Source: Psoroptes ovis
Lineage: Eukaryota; Arthropoda; Arachnida; Sarcoptiformes; Psoroptidae
NCBI GenBank assembly: GCA_002943765.1
Contig: PQWQ01000025.1
Coordinates: 558,001 to 622,000 of the forward strand
Length of the DNA: 64,000 nt
Direction: 5' to 3'
Shown: positions 10,088-22,000 of the stretch, in pieces
How positions within the stretch are numbered: position 1 is the first letter of the stretch
Layout of the letters: the number at the start of each line of letters is the position of its first letter
Notes under the pieces: generated by a model
What the model saw: the letters and a program-made list of their open reading frames with translations, nothing else
The model's database searches: none
Told to the model about the DNA's origin: nothing
Position numbers and translations under genes: made by a program

Positions 10088-11314
10088 TTAGATGATATCA
10101 GATGATTTTGACATTTCAAATGAAAAATAATTAGACCCGACACTGGTTGTGGGCGGTGTAGGCGGTGTTGGAGGTGTTGAACCTTGTCGATGTGAACTAT
10201 GAGTACGTGAACCTTGAATCGATGCTGTTGAATCAATCAAGTTCATGTTTGACGGTTGATTTTTACGTGCAGTGGATTGACGTATTTGATAGATTGGTGG
10301 CCGATGATTGTTACTGTAATAAATGGGGTCATTATTTTTATTCAAAGGTAATCGGCCATAAGCTCCTCCACCGGCAGCAACACCCCCAACACTATAACCA
10401 CCACTTCCAGGTAAATCTTGTTGATTTGTGCTGCCACCACCAGCAGCACCAGTACCACCACTGCTACGTGATTTACCACGTCCTAGGGATCCGTAATAAT
10501 AAGGCGTATTCGAAGTGTTAATCGCTGGCGCTACGGAGCCATACGGGCCATGATTATTGAATGATGATGATGCTTTACGATTAATGAGTACGGCATTATC
10601 AGCAATCAACATTGGATTATTATGACATTGACATGATTTACATCGGCAACAACAGTGTTTGGTCATAGATGATGGTTCGATTGATTGAGCTCTTGATGGT
10701 ATCGACCTTTGGTCGGGGACCCTGTTTGGGACCCTATGATTCAATATGATCACATAACAAATACTGAATAATAAATAAATGAGAATCAATATGAATACAC
10801 TGGCTGGCAGCAGAAACAGGCAAAATAAATGACCAATAATTGTCAGGACTATAGTTGATATCAATATATGATTAATACGTTGTTTAAACAGCCCGTAAAC
10901 GGCTAATGTTTGATTTAGAATGACTACAGATGATAATGATAATATTAAATATCGAATATAACGAATCGTATCCAAATCTTTGATTGGAATCGAATTCGGT
11001 TGTTGATGATGATCATCCACATTGTATTGGTGGCCATTGATTTGATGTGGATGATCGGCTCGCCAAATCAATTCATTAAGGTTATCGTATTGTAACTTTT
11101 TCTCATATAAAATCATAGGTAATAGGCTTACAATTATGGTAATAATCGATGTAATAATAACAATTAAAATATTAAGAATCAATAAAATGTATTTGACAAT
11201 TTGAAATATCAATGAATTTTTCGGGTGGTCTAGTGGTGAAGGCTGTTGTCTTGATGAAAATATGGCTGCGGGAGATGGAGATGGCCCTAGCACATAGGGC
11301 TGATTGCGGGACAT
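10088..11314 (-). CDS. multi-span membrane protein with Cys-rich cytoplasmic motif, unknown function
   Basis: 408 aa, single exon. I do not recognise a named family. Four hydrophobic helices can be seen: one at about residues 33-70, then three closely spaced ones between about 120 and 200. The second and third are joined by 'ILNQTLAVYGL'. After the last helix comes HCCCRCKSCQC, a likely palmitoylated or metal-binding cluster, and then a 180-residue Gly/Ser/Pro/Asn-rich tail. The topology (TM1, polar loop, TM2-4, long tail) is tetraspan-like. The gene at 12662-14011, transcribed divergently, has the same plan and the matching motif 'ILNQVLGLIGV', so the two are probably paralogues. Confidence 0.75.
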   Translation of the reverse strand: MSRNQPYVLGPSPSPAAIFSSRQQPSPLDHPKNSLIFQIVKYILLILNILIVIITSIITIIVSLLPMILYEKKLQYDNLNELIWRADHPHQINGHQYNVDDHHQQPNSIPIKDLDTIRYIRYLILSLSSVVILNQTLAVYGLFKQRINHILISTIVLTIIGHLFCLFLLPASVFILILIYLLFSICYVIILNHRVPNRVPDQRSIPSRAQSIEPSSMTKHCCCRCKSCQCHNNPMLIADNAVLINRKASSSFNNHGPYGSVAPAINTSNTPYYYGSLGRGKSRSSGGTGAAGGGSTNQQDLPGSGGYSVGGVAAGGGAYGRLPLNKNNDPIYYSNNHRPPIYQIRQSTARKNQPSNMNLIDSTASIQGSRTHSSHRQGSTPPTPPTPPTTSVGSNYFSFEMSKSSDII

Positions 11315-11664
11315 GGCTTCAACTATAATCCTTCGAACTATGTCTTAATCTCTTTTAAACCCTTGAAGTCGGCTGAAAAGGTTCGAAAATTGATTGAAAT
11401 TTCGCTTCTAATCCAGGGTAGAAAATTCGATTTTGAAGAAAAAATTCTTGGCAACAGTCACAATTATTGAGTTGAACACTAAAGACATGCCAAGATGTGG
11501 CTGGTGTGGTGTGATGCTTTAGCCTTAATTTTCAGCGTGTAAAGATGCTTATTCGGTTGATTATTACATAAACTTTGAATTCTTTGAATGAACGAATTGA
11601 GTGAATTTTGAATAAATAAATCTAAATTTAGAATCCTTGCAATGATTCACACACATGTGTATCA

Positions 11665-11740
11665 AGGTTGTCCGAAAAGTTCATTCGGTTTTTTGGATAG
11701 AGCTGTTCATGAAAATCGGACAGAACTTTTCGGACAGCCT
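11665..11740 (+). mobile_element. mariner-like MITE, type A
   Basis: 76 bp. Termini AGGTTGTCCGAAAAGTT and AACTTTTCGGACAGCCT. The core has 'cattcggtt' and 'ctgttcatgaaaatcgg'. It lies in the 5' spacer of the divergent membrane-protein pair. Confidence 0.85.
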
Positions 11741-11846
11741 GAATATTTCTATAATTTCTACGATGTTTTTTCAATTTGAATTATGCCATCAAATCGGCAT
11801 TTGTTTAGTTCGAGTATTTCGAATATTTTCTTCATTTCAATTGTTT

Positions 11847-12240
11847 TTACTTCCTGAACAATTTCTTAGGATTAAAATTTGAATCAAATCCAATATCCAA
11901 TGCACCAAAATTGATTAATTGTTCTTCGTGTAAAACATGTGTTCCTTCTATTTTGATTAAAGAATTTTTCAATTTGTCGTTTGATAATTGTGGCCAGTTG
12001 CTTTCAATCATTTATGACGTATTGGTACGTTCATTTTGTGATATTTCTTCGAAAATTTTGAACGTATTAATACGTCGCTTAGCCGTATGCATCTATAATA
12101 TTGCCGGCGCTCATTGACCATCAATATTCATTGCTTCATGCGGCTATAGAAGACACTGCTAATGATTATCACTGATTTTTGCGACTTGTCATATGAAGAT
12201 GTTTCCATTCATTCAGTGTGCTTACTAAATGAATGTGTCA
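11847..12240 (-). pseudogene. possible decayed coding remnant
   Basis: On the minus strand a 54-residue frame (12011-11847) begins MIESNWPQLSNDKLKN and has a protein-like composition. In the same frame upstream, after a single stop codon, it continues as 'INTFKIFEEISQNE' (from 12092). Further upstream other frames read 'SMSAGNIIDAYG' and 'METSSYDKSQKSV', separated by stops and frame changes. This is what a small degraded gene would look like. No family was recognised and chance is possible. Confidence 0.25.
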
Positions 12241-12306
12241 TATTCTTAATTAGAATTCTTCTTCCTTGCACAAAGATTTGAAATTATTACCATTAGATAT
12301 ATATTT

Positions 12307-12387
12307 AGGTTGTTGTCCGAAAAGTTCATTCGGCTTAATCACAATAGAGTTGCACATGAAAATCGGCCAAAATTTTTCGGACAACCT
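12307..12387 (+). mobile_element. mariner-like MITE, type A
   Basis: 81 bp. Termini AGGTTGTTGTCCGAAAAGTT and AATTTTTCGGACAACCT. It shares the duplicated TTG of the left end with the copy at 5025, suggesting a common source. Core: cattcggcttaatc, agagttgcacatg. Confidence 0.85.
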
Positions 12388-12661
12388 AATACATTCATTA
12401 GAATTAACTTATGGCAGAGAATTTATTCACATAATGACGTTGAACGACGAATTGCTCGAATAGAATCGTTGTGTATTCAAAGATGTTTGATGACATTTTT
12501 GTCATCATCATCATCACCAGCAACAGTAGTAATTGAGGACATTATTAGCTCACACAGACACATTCACAAATATGTATTCGTGGCTATGAATCAATCTGTT
12601 CTTGGTGAATATTTCTGAACAATTTACGGCCCTAATCGATCTCGAATCGAATCGAATCGAA

Positions 12662-14011
12662 ATGCTTTCATCATCAACATCGACACCGAACATTTTGAAC
12701 AACAACAATAACAATGTATCGACAGGTAACATCAGCATAGGTGGCGCTAGTAAAAATAAATCAAATCAACAATTATCATCAGGTAGTAGGCCTTCGCTGC
12801 AAGCTCAACAACAGCAACCGCAGCCACCACCTTTGCCACCTTTGAATACTGCTCAACAACAGCCATTGAATTGTAATGATTTATCATCACCATTGCTCAC
12901 CAATCATTATTCATGTTCACGTTATTATTTGTTCATTGTGTATTTATCACTGCTAATTACCATTATATTGAATACGTTCATTAATTTTATATTTTACGGT
13001 ACAAATATGTCGATAGCATCGATATTTTTGGATGTCCATCATCGATATGATTTGTATAATGGTCATTTGAATCATTATTACAATTATTATTACAACGATA
13101 ATCGCCTGAAATCATTCATAAACAATCCGTTCAATGATAATAAACAACAACAGCCATATTACCGATGTGATCGTAATTCATTTCTGTCGCTTTTGGATGA
13201 ATTTTATCATTCGAATCCGTTGCCAAAAGCAGGGCCCCAAGATGGTAAACAAGACCCTGTGGACATTGATAAATCATATCCAAAGCTGTTCCGGAATTTC
13301 GACAATTATGCCACACGACCCAATGGTCCACGTAATCGAATTAATAACAATAATGAAGATAATATTTATTATAGTTCAAATAAAGACAATTACAATGATT
13401 ATGAAGAAAACATTGACAATGGTGGTGGCGCTGGTGTAGCTCCAAATGGTAGATATGATGATAATGAACCATTTGTACAGACAAGTCGCCAACGATCATC
13501 TTGGAATTCGAATTTCGAATCCCAAGGTGGTGATGGCAGTGTCAATGGTAATAGTCAAAATGGCTTGGAAAATCGTGTGCTTGCCATTGAAATAATCGCC
13601 TTGATTTCATTGTTCATCATCATATTGAATCAAGTTCTAGGGTTGATTGGTGTCATAAGAAAAAACGTGGTCATTTTAATCATTGTGACCATTGTCAATT
13701 TCATCCTTTTCTCCATATTTGCATTCATATCAAATTTTGGTCTTATTATATTGCTGCTGTTAGCGACATCTGTTGGTTATTTATTCATTTACCAACTAAA
13801 AATTGGCATACGGCAACAGCTGAAGCAACGGCTACAATTTAAACAAGATTTATCCACCGAAATTCAAGATGCAATCATACAAATGCGTAATCGTATGTCA
13901 CCTTGTATTCATGTATCGATGGAACAATATGAACAAATGACACAACAAATGTTGAATCGTTATTCATCACCAATTGTTTATTGTCCACATTATAATGAAA
14001 GTCTTTGTTAA
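12662..14011 (+). CDS. multi-span membrane protein, paralogue of the 10088-11314 gene
   Basis: 449 aa from the first in-frame ATG at 12662; the frame is open further upstream but has no ATG. A Ser/Asn/Gln/Pro-rich N-terminus (about 80 residues) precedes one helix near residue 90-115. Then comes a 180-residue Asn/Tyr/Asp-rich hydrophilic loop, then three close helices (about 300-390) linked by 'ILNQVLGLIGV', and a short basic and amphipathic tail. The helix arrangement and the ILNQ-L-G motif match the divergent neighbour at 10088-11314, but here the long low-complexity region sits in the extra-membrane loop rather than in the tail. Function and family are unknown. Confidence 0.7.
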   Translation: MLSSSTSTPNILNNNNNNVSTGNISIGGASKNKSNQQLSSGSRPSLQAQQQQPQPPPLPPLNTAQQQPLNCNDLSSPLLTNHYSCSRYYLFIVYLSLLITIILNTFINFIFYGTNMSIASIFLDVHHRYDLYNGHLNHYYNYYYNDNRLKSFINNPFNDNKQQQPYYRCDRNSFLSLLDEFYHSNPLPKAGPQDGKQDPVDIDKSYPKLFRNFDNYATRPNGPRNRINNNNEDNIYYSSNKDNYNDYEENIDNGGGAGVAPNGRYDDNEPFVQTSRQRSSWNSNFESQGGDGSVNGNSQNGLENRVLAIEIIALISLFIIILNQVLGLIGVIRKNVVILIIVTIVNFILFSIFAFISNFGLIILLLLATSVGYLFIYQLKIGIRQQLKQRLQFKQDLSTEIQDAIIQMRNRMSPCIHVSMEQYEQMTQQMLNRYSSPIVYCPHYNESLC

Positions 14012-14086
14012 TTTTCTTCTTTTTTTTGGTTTTTTAATTAATGAAATGTTTAAATTAAAAAAAATTCAATTCATATTTACTTTTTT

Positions 14087-14103
14087 CGCCACTAGATGGC
14101 GAT
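14087..14103 (+). promoter_or_regulatory. CTCF-like motif
   Basis: CGCCACTAGATGGCGAT is an excellent match to the CTCF core CCASYAGRKGGCRS. It lies in the 150-bp gap between the convergent ends of the membrane-protein gene (stop at 14011) and CTR9 (stop at 14161). Confidence 0.55.
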
Positions 14104-14160
14104 AAAAATCGCGAAAAAAAAAATTACAAAAAAAACATTCGAAATACAAATACGTTCGAT

Positions 14161-17100
14161 TTAATCATTATCATCTGAATCATTATCTTCACGATTTTGG
14201 CCAATATCACTACCACCATCATTATCATTATCGTCATCATCATCATCTGAACGCATTGGACTACGTTCCACTTCAGAATCTGAACTATTATTACGGCTTT
14301 TACGACGATTATCGGCCATATTATCATCATCTGAATCATTCGAATGGTGGTCATCTGATTTGTTATGTTGCTGGTCATCATCGGATTCAATTTTCTTTTT
14401 CTTTGATTTCATCGATGGCGAATCATCTGAAGAATATGAAGAATTATTTGACATGTTTGAATTGTGACCACCCCGATCATCATTATCAGATTCTGAAGAA
14501 TCTCGGATACGTTTTCGTTTTTTGGTGGATTTTTTCTCATTGTGACTATCACCATCATCATCATCATCATCGGAATAGACCTTCGATTGATTAAGGTCAT
14601 CATCATCACTGGATTCGATACGACGACCTTTCTGTTCAATGACATCTTCATCACTGTCACTATCAAACATATTCTTCGTGATCGTAGTCGTTGGTGGTTG
14701 GTCATCTTTGTCGCCACCATCTGAAGATGAAGAATTCGAAGAATCAATAAAAGCTTTAGACTTGAATTTACCAGGTATTTCTTTTTCAATCTGTGGCTGC
14801 GGCTGTTGTTTATGCGATGATTTAGACCTCTTAGCGTCTTTACTGCGATGTTTTTTACGTTCTTCACGTCTACGGGCTCGTTCTTCATCATAACCACTAC
14901 GTCCACCACCGTTTTCATCGGCGGAATCAGAATCACCAGAACCAGCACTTGTTGGCCGAGTTTTACGTTTACGTCGTTTACGATCACGATCACCATCATG
15001 GGATCGTTTTTTATGCGATTTTTCAGCCAAACGATTTTCTATGTTTGATGATGAATCAGTTACGAAACCATCATCATTATCATTGGCCGATTTGTTGCGA
15101 CCTGATTGATTCGAACGTGATTTTTTGGGCTTTTCTTCGGGTACCTCTTGAAACATGAGGATATTTTTGGTTTTTTCCACATATTCTTGCCGTTTTTGTA
15201 TCAATTCTTGTGCTTGTTTTAACCGCTCTTCTTCACGCATACGCTGTTCTTCGATCAGCTTTCGCCGCAATTCTTCACGTTCTTTTTCCTGCTTGCGGCG
15301 TATCTCTTGTTCTTGTTCATCCATTGTTTGTGCACGTTTTACGTGGTAACGTGCTTGTTGCAACAAATCTTGACATCTTTGTTCTTCAATACTGCACCAT
15401 TGAAGATCGAATTTTGTTTTATCACCATTCGTTTTGAGATAAGTAAAATATTTAAGGGCTAAACCCAATTCGTGGACAGCTTGTAATACGGTACGCAACG
15501 AACTTTTCGTATCTTCCAGTACTGATGCAGCCAATTTTTGCAATACAAGGGCTAAATTGAAAATGATCAATGTATCATTTGGTTGAACACGACGTATTTT
15601 CAACAGGATTTGTTTACATTGTCTCATTTTACCCCATTTATAATAAGCTCGAGCAATATACAGCATTATATCAACGTTGGTCATTTGAAAAAATCTTTTG
15701 TGACAATTTTCATACATTTGTATGGCCGATACATATTGTTTCAGCTCGACATAAATATGTGCAATATTAATCCATACATCTGGAAAATCAGCTGTTGATT
15801 CGCGTACCTGCGAGAATACATCTCTAGCTTCATTAATGTAGCCTTTATGGGCCAATACACAACCAATACCGTTGGCTGCGTAAATATTTTTGACATCAAT
15901 TTTCAGTGCTTGCCGATACATTTGTATAGCCCTATCTTGATGTCTTCGTTCTTTTTCTTTATCTTTAGTCGGTTGATACAATGTTTGAAGCCATACATTA
16001 CCAAGGGCAACAATCGAATATGTATCTTGAGCCGTAGCTTCTTGATGCAGAATTCGTTCAAATTTTTTCTGTCCAGGTCCATATTCTTGTTTGGCCAAAT
16101 GCAGATTACCGATCAGCGACCATGCATCTGGATGATCTTTTTCAACTTGCAACGCTTCTTTAAACCAATCACTAGCTTCATATATCTGGCCTAAATCTCT
16201 AGCCATACAACCTAACCGTAGATAACAATCGACATAATTCGGATGTTCACGAAGAATATCTTTGTATATCTTATCTGCTTTATTATATTCATGCAATGAT
16301 TCATATAAACGGCCCAAATTATAGTTGATCGTCACTTGTATCAATTTCAAATAATGTTCATCATTTTGTAATTCATCCACACATCTTTTCATTGCACGAA
16401 GATAATATTTCAATGATTCTTTGTATTGGCCAAGACGATAATATAAGGCCGCTACATTGTTATATATTTCGGCCGGTATCTCTAGGTTTTCATCGTCTTC
16501 ATCGTTATCATTAGTCGTATTACCACCATTGATATTGTTGTCATGATTGGCAATCTCACGAAATATTTTGATTGCATTCTGATAACAGTTCAATGCACCT
16601 GTACCATGTTAAATGAATCATTATTCAATGATCAGATGGAAATTCAATTATACTTACCTTGTAAATCAGATTGTTCCAACAGTTGGGCTAATTCGATCCA
16701 TACTTCAACATCTTCTGGATGTTGTTCGATAACTTTTTTCAAAAAATCACGTGCTTTATCACGTTTTTCGGGATCATTTGATTGTGCATACAGTGACCCT
16801 AGGATTTTCATTGTTTCATAATTATTCGGGAAATATTTAAGGACTTTATCAAAACAATTGGCTGCATTATCGAGATCTCCACGATAAATATACATCTGTC
16901 CAAGACCATAGAATGGCAATACGAATGATGGTGCAGCAAATTGAGTGGCTTGATAATAATATTGAAATCCTTGATCATAATCACCTTGTATGTGGAATTT
17001 TCGAGCTAATTGATAACAACTTTCAGCACGCATTGGTTCATTTTCAGTGTTATTAAATGCATGCAACGCCAGATGTTGAACTTTGACATAATCTTTTTTA

Positions 17101-17945
17101 AAGAAAAAATGATCAGCTAAATGATTGAGTACCATTGGATGTGTTTGATCAATTGAATATGCTTTCGATAGCATTTGTACACCATTTCGAATGGATTCAG
17201 GTGTTTTTTTATTCAATTCCATTATGGCCAGCGCAACCAATGCACCAACACATTGTGGATCTAATTGTAATGCACGTTCGAATGCTAATTTAGCTTTTTC
17301 CATTTGATTTAGTTTGTAAAAACAATGACCAATACCAAGGCGTATGTTTGCTGGACAATCAGGTTTCACCCGCAGACATTTACGATAAAATGTCAAAGCT
17401 GTTTTGTAGTCTTTTTTATTGAAATTAATACATGCTTTGCCCAACAGCGAAGGTATATTGTTCGGATATTGATTCAGCACGAATGTAAATTGTGCATCTG
17501 CTTGATCAATTTTCTCGGCTTCAGCCAAACAAAAATGTGCTCGACCAACCAAATGATTAGGGTCATACATAACAATCTTGTCGGCACTCGTATACAAGAC
17601 CGTAGCCTTAGTATAAAGTTCACGTTTACGATCACGATTCTTTTCATGGTTACCTTTAAGGACATAATAAGCGGCCAATGTGTCCAGCGCTTTCATTTGA
17701 TCACGTTCATAATCTTTATAATTCAACAGCGCTTCGGTACGTGAATATTCCAGAATTTGTACGAAATCATCTTCTTTTCGTTGTTTATAATAGGCTAATG
17801 CCAGCTGGATCCATATATTCAATGGTGGTGATTCAGATTGTAATATTTGCAAGACTTCTCGTGTTTCTGGAAGGTTTTCCAAATCTAATTCGATGACTTC
17901 ATCAGCTGATTCTTTCAGCGGAATTTCGATCGTATGTCTTGCCAT
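14161..17945 (-). CDS. CTR9: RNA polymerase-associated protein CTR9 (PAF1 complex)
   Basis: Two exons, 17945-16658 and 16598-14161, join through a 59-nt intron to give about 1241 aa. The start '[20 protein letters not shown]' is the typical CTR9 N-terminus. Tandem TPR repeats run to about residue 890, with near-invariant stretches such as '[20 protein letters not shown]', '[20 protein letters not shown]' and '[16 protein letters not shown]'. A charged coiled-coil segment follows ('[11 protein letters not shown]'), then a Lys/Arg-rich and Ser/Asp-rich tail with long acidic runs. CTR9 scaffolds the nuclear PAF1 complex, which acts in transcription elongation and in H2B ubiquitination and H3K4 methylation. 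It is divergent from the pocket-protein gene; the two share a 1.06-kb promoter region. Confidence 0.97.
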
Positions 17946-19005
17946 GTTTTGTTAATGTTGATTTCAAGTGTTGAATTTAGGTGATTTCGTTGATTTTCAT
18001 CTATTTATGTGGTGGTTGTTGATGATAATAATCTTCGAAAATCGAATGAATATTTCAAAACAATTTAAAATTGTAAACAATACACGAATTCGATTCGATT
18101 TATACGTTACAGGTATTTATGAAAAATTTTTCCCCAGATATACTTGTAACATATAAACAAGGGTTTTTTTTTGTTGTGAAAATTTTTACAGCAACAAAAT
18201 AGACAAAAATCCACACCTAAAATATTTTTGCTCAAATATTTTTATCAAAAACTGGTGGTGAAGAGGTTTTAGGGTCATAATCAGATGATATTCACAGCAG
18301 AGAACACCTAAAACATCTTTAACCCTTTGTAAAAATTTCGAATTTTTCAAATTAATTAATTTTTAATTATTTTCTCGCGAAACATTCTTTATGAACAGGA
18401 CCATTTTTACACTCGTAAAAATCGAAGAAAAAATTTTCGCGCTAAAATTTTTTTGAACACAAAGTGAAACCACTCCTCCTCAGTGCTAGCGCTTTATGTT
18501 CATATACCTCAAATTGCACCCAGTACAAAAGGATGGGCATTCGAATGATTGAAAAAATTTCTTAATTTTTTTTTTTTTTTTTTTGAGTGTTTTTATGTTT
18601 TAGCGCAACTATGTATGTATGTGTGTTGTTGTTGTATTTGATGCATTCAATCAATTGTTAAAACACCAAACCAACCAACCAAATTAATGAAATTAGCTGA
18701 AAGACAAACAAGCGAAAAAGAGCACCCAGAAAAACAATTCGAATTCGTCATAATTCGTCATATTATTCGAAATTCGAATTCTTTACTTTAAGAATTGAAT
18801 TCTTTAAGAATCATCAAGGCTACTGTTCAATTAATGAGTGATTTATATGATATTTTGGAGCCCAAATTAAAATAAATTCGCATCTTTATTCAGTGTTTTT
18901 AATCCCTTAGGTCTATATTTGGTTCTACTCAAGTCTATATTCGATTTATCTGATCAATCAATCAATTATTTATTTGAACAATTATTTGAAACAAATTAAA
19001 ACAAA
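17946..19005. promoter_or_regulatory. bidirectional promoter region, CTR9 / pocket protein
   Basis: 1.06 kb between two divergent starts, with no coding sequence. It contains CTCGCGAAA at 18374-18382 and TTTTCGCGC at 18434-18442, both resembling E2F sites, a T-tract near 18570, and AT-rich DNA. The E2F assignment is by motif only. Confidence 0.4.
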
Positions 19006-22000
19006 ATGGATTCAGATGATCAATTTGATGATGAAGAAGAACTGCAATCATATTTACAAAATGAAATACGTTCGAATTTGAATCTGGATCCTCAAATATT
19101 GGAAGATACATGGAAATCTTATCGTTCGATTAGTGTTAAATATATTTTAGAGGTAATTTCATTCATTGAATTGATTAAACCCTTGTCTAACCCTTATCAT
19201 TGTCATTTTTCTAGGGCAACAAAATGCATTGGTTAGCATGTGCATTATATGAATCGTGTAGAAAATGTCCAAAAGAACAAATGAATGGGCGTCATAACAA
19301 TCAGCAGCAACAGAAACAAAATGAAGATCAACCAGTATCACTGACCCGTATTCTACGCGCGTGTGATATAAACCTGATAAAATTTTTTCAAAAAATCAAA
19401 AATTGGATCGACATGTCTGGTGAATCATCGTTAACCATTGATTTACGCAAGAAAATTGAACAAATTGAAATGAATTTCAACGTTACTACGGTCATTTTCA
19501 AGAAATATCGTCAAATATTTGAAGATGTATTCAAATATCCTCAAGCATCTTGTCGTTTTACAACGAAAAATCGTAAAATGTAAGAGTTTTTGACTCATTC
19601 ATTTGATTGATTAATTGATTGATATTTGTTCAATTGACTCACTCACAGACGTAAACAACCGATAAATTCAATGGACATTTATACATTTTGTTGGACACTG
19701 TTTGTATTTGTTAAATCACGTTTTGCAAAAATTGGTGATGACCTCGTCAATTCTTATCATTTATTATTGGTTTGTATTGATTATTGTTTTTCATCCATTC
19801 TGTTGTTTGCTAATTATCGTGATATTGTCAATACAAATTTTTATGGTTCGTAAATTTTGAATTGATTCGAATTTCGAATCATTTTAATTATTATTTTGTA
19901 TTTAATTCGATTCACAGATGAATTGACCAAAGATTACCAAAAAGATATTCGGCTAATGAATAATGATGAACGAATATCGATTATTGATACATTATGTGAA
20001 AAATTCAATGGTATACCAGTGGATGTTAAACACATACGACAACATTGGTTTAAATCGTTGATCAATAAATTGATTGATAATAATAATTTACGTAAACGTG
20101 CCAATGGTATTATTGATAATGATTCAATTGATTTCAATTATAAATATATTCGAAATGAATATGAAGAATTTGTATTGACTGTTGGTGATTTTGATGAATG
20201 TATATTTTTAAATGACAAAGCTTTGGGTAAAGAGTTGGGCCCGCTGGAAGCATGGACTAGTAGTAAATATATAAATATTGATGATAAAATTAACCAGCAA
20301 ATGCAGCAACAACAACAACAAAATACCGGTAATAAATTGATACAATCGACACCATTATCATCGCGACAATATTTGGCCACCCGAACAACACCGGTGAAAC
20401 AGCTGATGACACCAATATCATCGGCTGCTGCATCCATAAGCCGTTTACATTCGATATTGAATAATTATAAAAATGAACCATCAAAAGAATTGATCAGAAT
20501 TTACCAAATGTGTCAATTGGCTGAAAATCCACAAGAAAAAATTTCCACTATATTGGACAAAATGGGTGAAATATTCATGAATGCTTATTGTAGCTGTCAA
20601 CAAGATCAATCAGTCATTCGTTCGAATGATGAATATCAATGTATTATGATAAATAGTGGCCGAGAATTTGCTGAAAGACGACGAAAATTTGCTGAAACAT
20701 TTTTTTATTATATTTTTGAAAAAATTCTACGAAGTGAATTAACTAAACGTATACCAGAATCGAATATGCAACAATCGCTGGCCAAAATGCTTACATCCGA
20801 TATATTGATTCGTTCATTATATGCATGTTCCTTGGAAATTATATTATTTTCATATAATATTTGTAATCGTGTATTTCCATGGATTTTACAAATTTATGAT
20901 TCACATCCACAACTGAAAATACCACCGTTCTTTTTCTATAAAGTAATTGAACCAATTGTACGTGAAGAACAAGCATTATCACGTGATATTGTTAAACATA
21001 TGAGTGTAATTGAAGAGAAAATCCTCGAATCAATGGCATGGGAAAATGATTCACCATTATGGATATTGTTATCGAAAACACGGCCACCGGCATCAGCTGA
21101 AGTATCATTGGATAATAATAATAATTTGTTCAATCATAATAGTCAAGAAAATGCATCACCATTTGGCAAATCTTTTGGCAGTTCGGCTGTTGTTGGGGGT
21201 GCTTCGAATGTCAAACGTCAATTGTTTGCTAATAATACAAATACTAAGCTGCCTACGACTGCACCAGTGGCGCCATCACCAACAGTAGATGTATCAGTGA
21301 TTAAATCGACAAAATTAACCAACAGTAGTACACCGATTAAACAAGACATTTCGGATCCAAAACTATCATCATCATCATCGATATTATCGACACCCGTAAA
21401 TCGTCAGCAGAAAAATTCACAAATAGCATTATTCTTCCGTAAAGTATATTCGCTGGCATCACATAGATTTCATGATCTGTTCAAACGTCTACAGTTGAAA
21501 TCGGAAGAAATTCAAAATGAAATATGGACTTGTTTTGAAAATGTCTTAAGATCCCACACTTATTTAATGTGTGGCCATCATTTAGATCAAATAATTATGT
21601 GTTGTATTTATGGTATCGCCCGAATTAAAGGACAAGAAATGATTACATTCCAAAATATTACACATAAATATCGTCTACAGCCACAAAGTAATAGTCTTGT
21701 ATATCGTAATGTATTGTTGGCGGTTAATCAATCGAAGAAATCAATGATGATGTCGATGAATAATGAATCGAATGAACCAATCACCATTGATGATAATGAT
21801 TCAAGTAATGCCAGTTCAAAATATGGTTCAATCATTGATTTTTATAATGAAATATTTGTGCCGAATTTGTCCGCTTACATAATGCAATTATCAACCAATG
21901 ATAAGGTATGTATCCGATGTTATCTGGTATTCTTGTTGAATTAATCAAGTTTTTTCGATTCATTCATTCATAGAATTCAGCTGTCAAATTGATACAAATG

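Larger units (their letters stand above)
11315..12661. other. spacer between divergent membrane-protein genes
   Basis: 1.35 kb of probable shared 5' flank. It contains two type A MITEs (11665-11740 and 12307-12387) and, on the minus strand, a possible decayed coding remnant (11847-12240). No TATA box or other promoter motif stands out. Confidence 0.6.

Noticed and set aside
12602..12661. Extension of the 12662-14011 protein to 12602
   Set aside because: The extension would need a TTG start; the first ATG is at 12662.
14124..15048. Several His/Met/Ile-rich ORFs on both strands over the CTR9 tail
   Set aside because: They are frame shadows of the GAT/TCA-rich acidic tail of CTR9.
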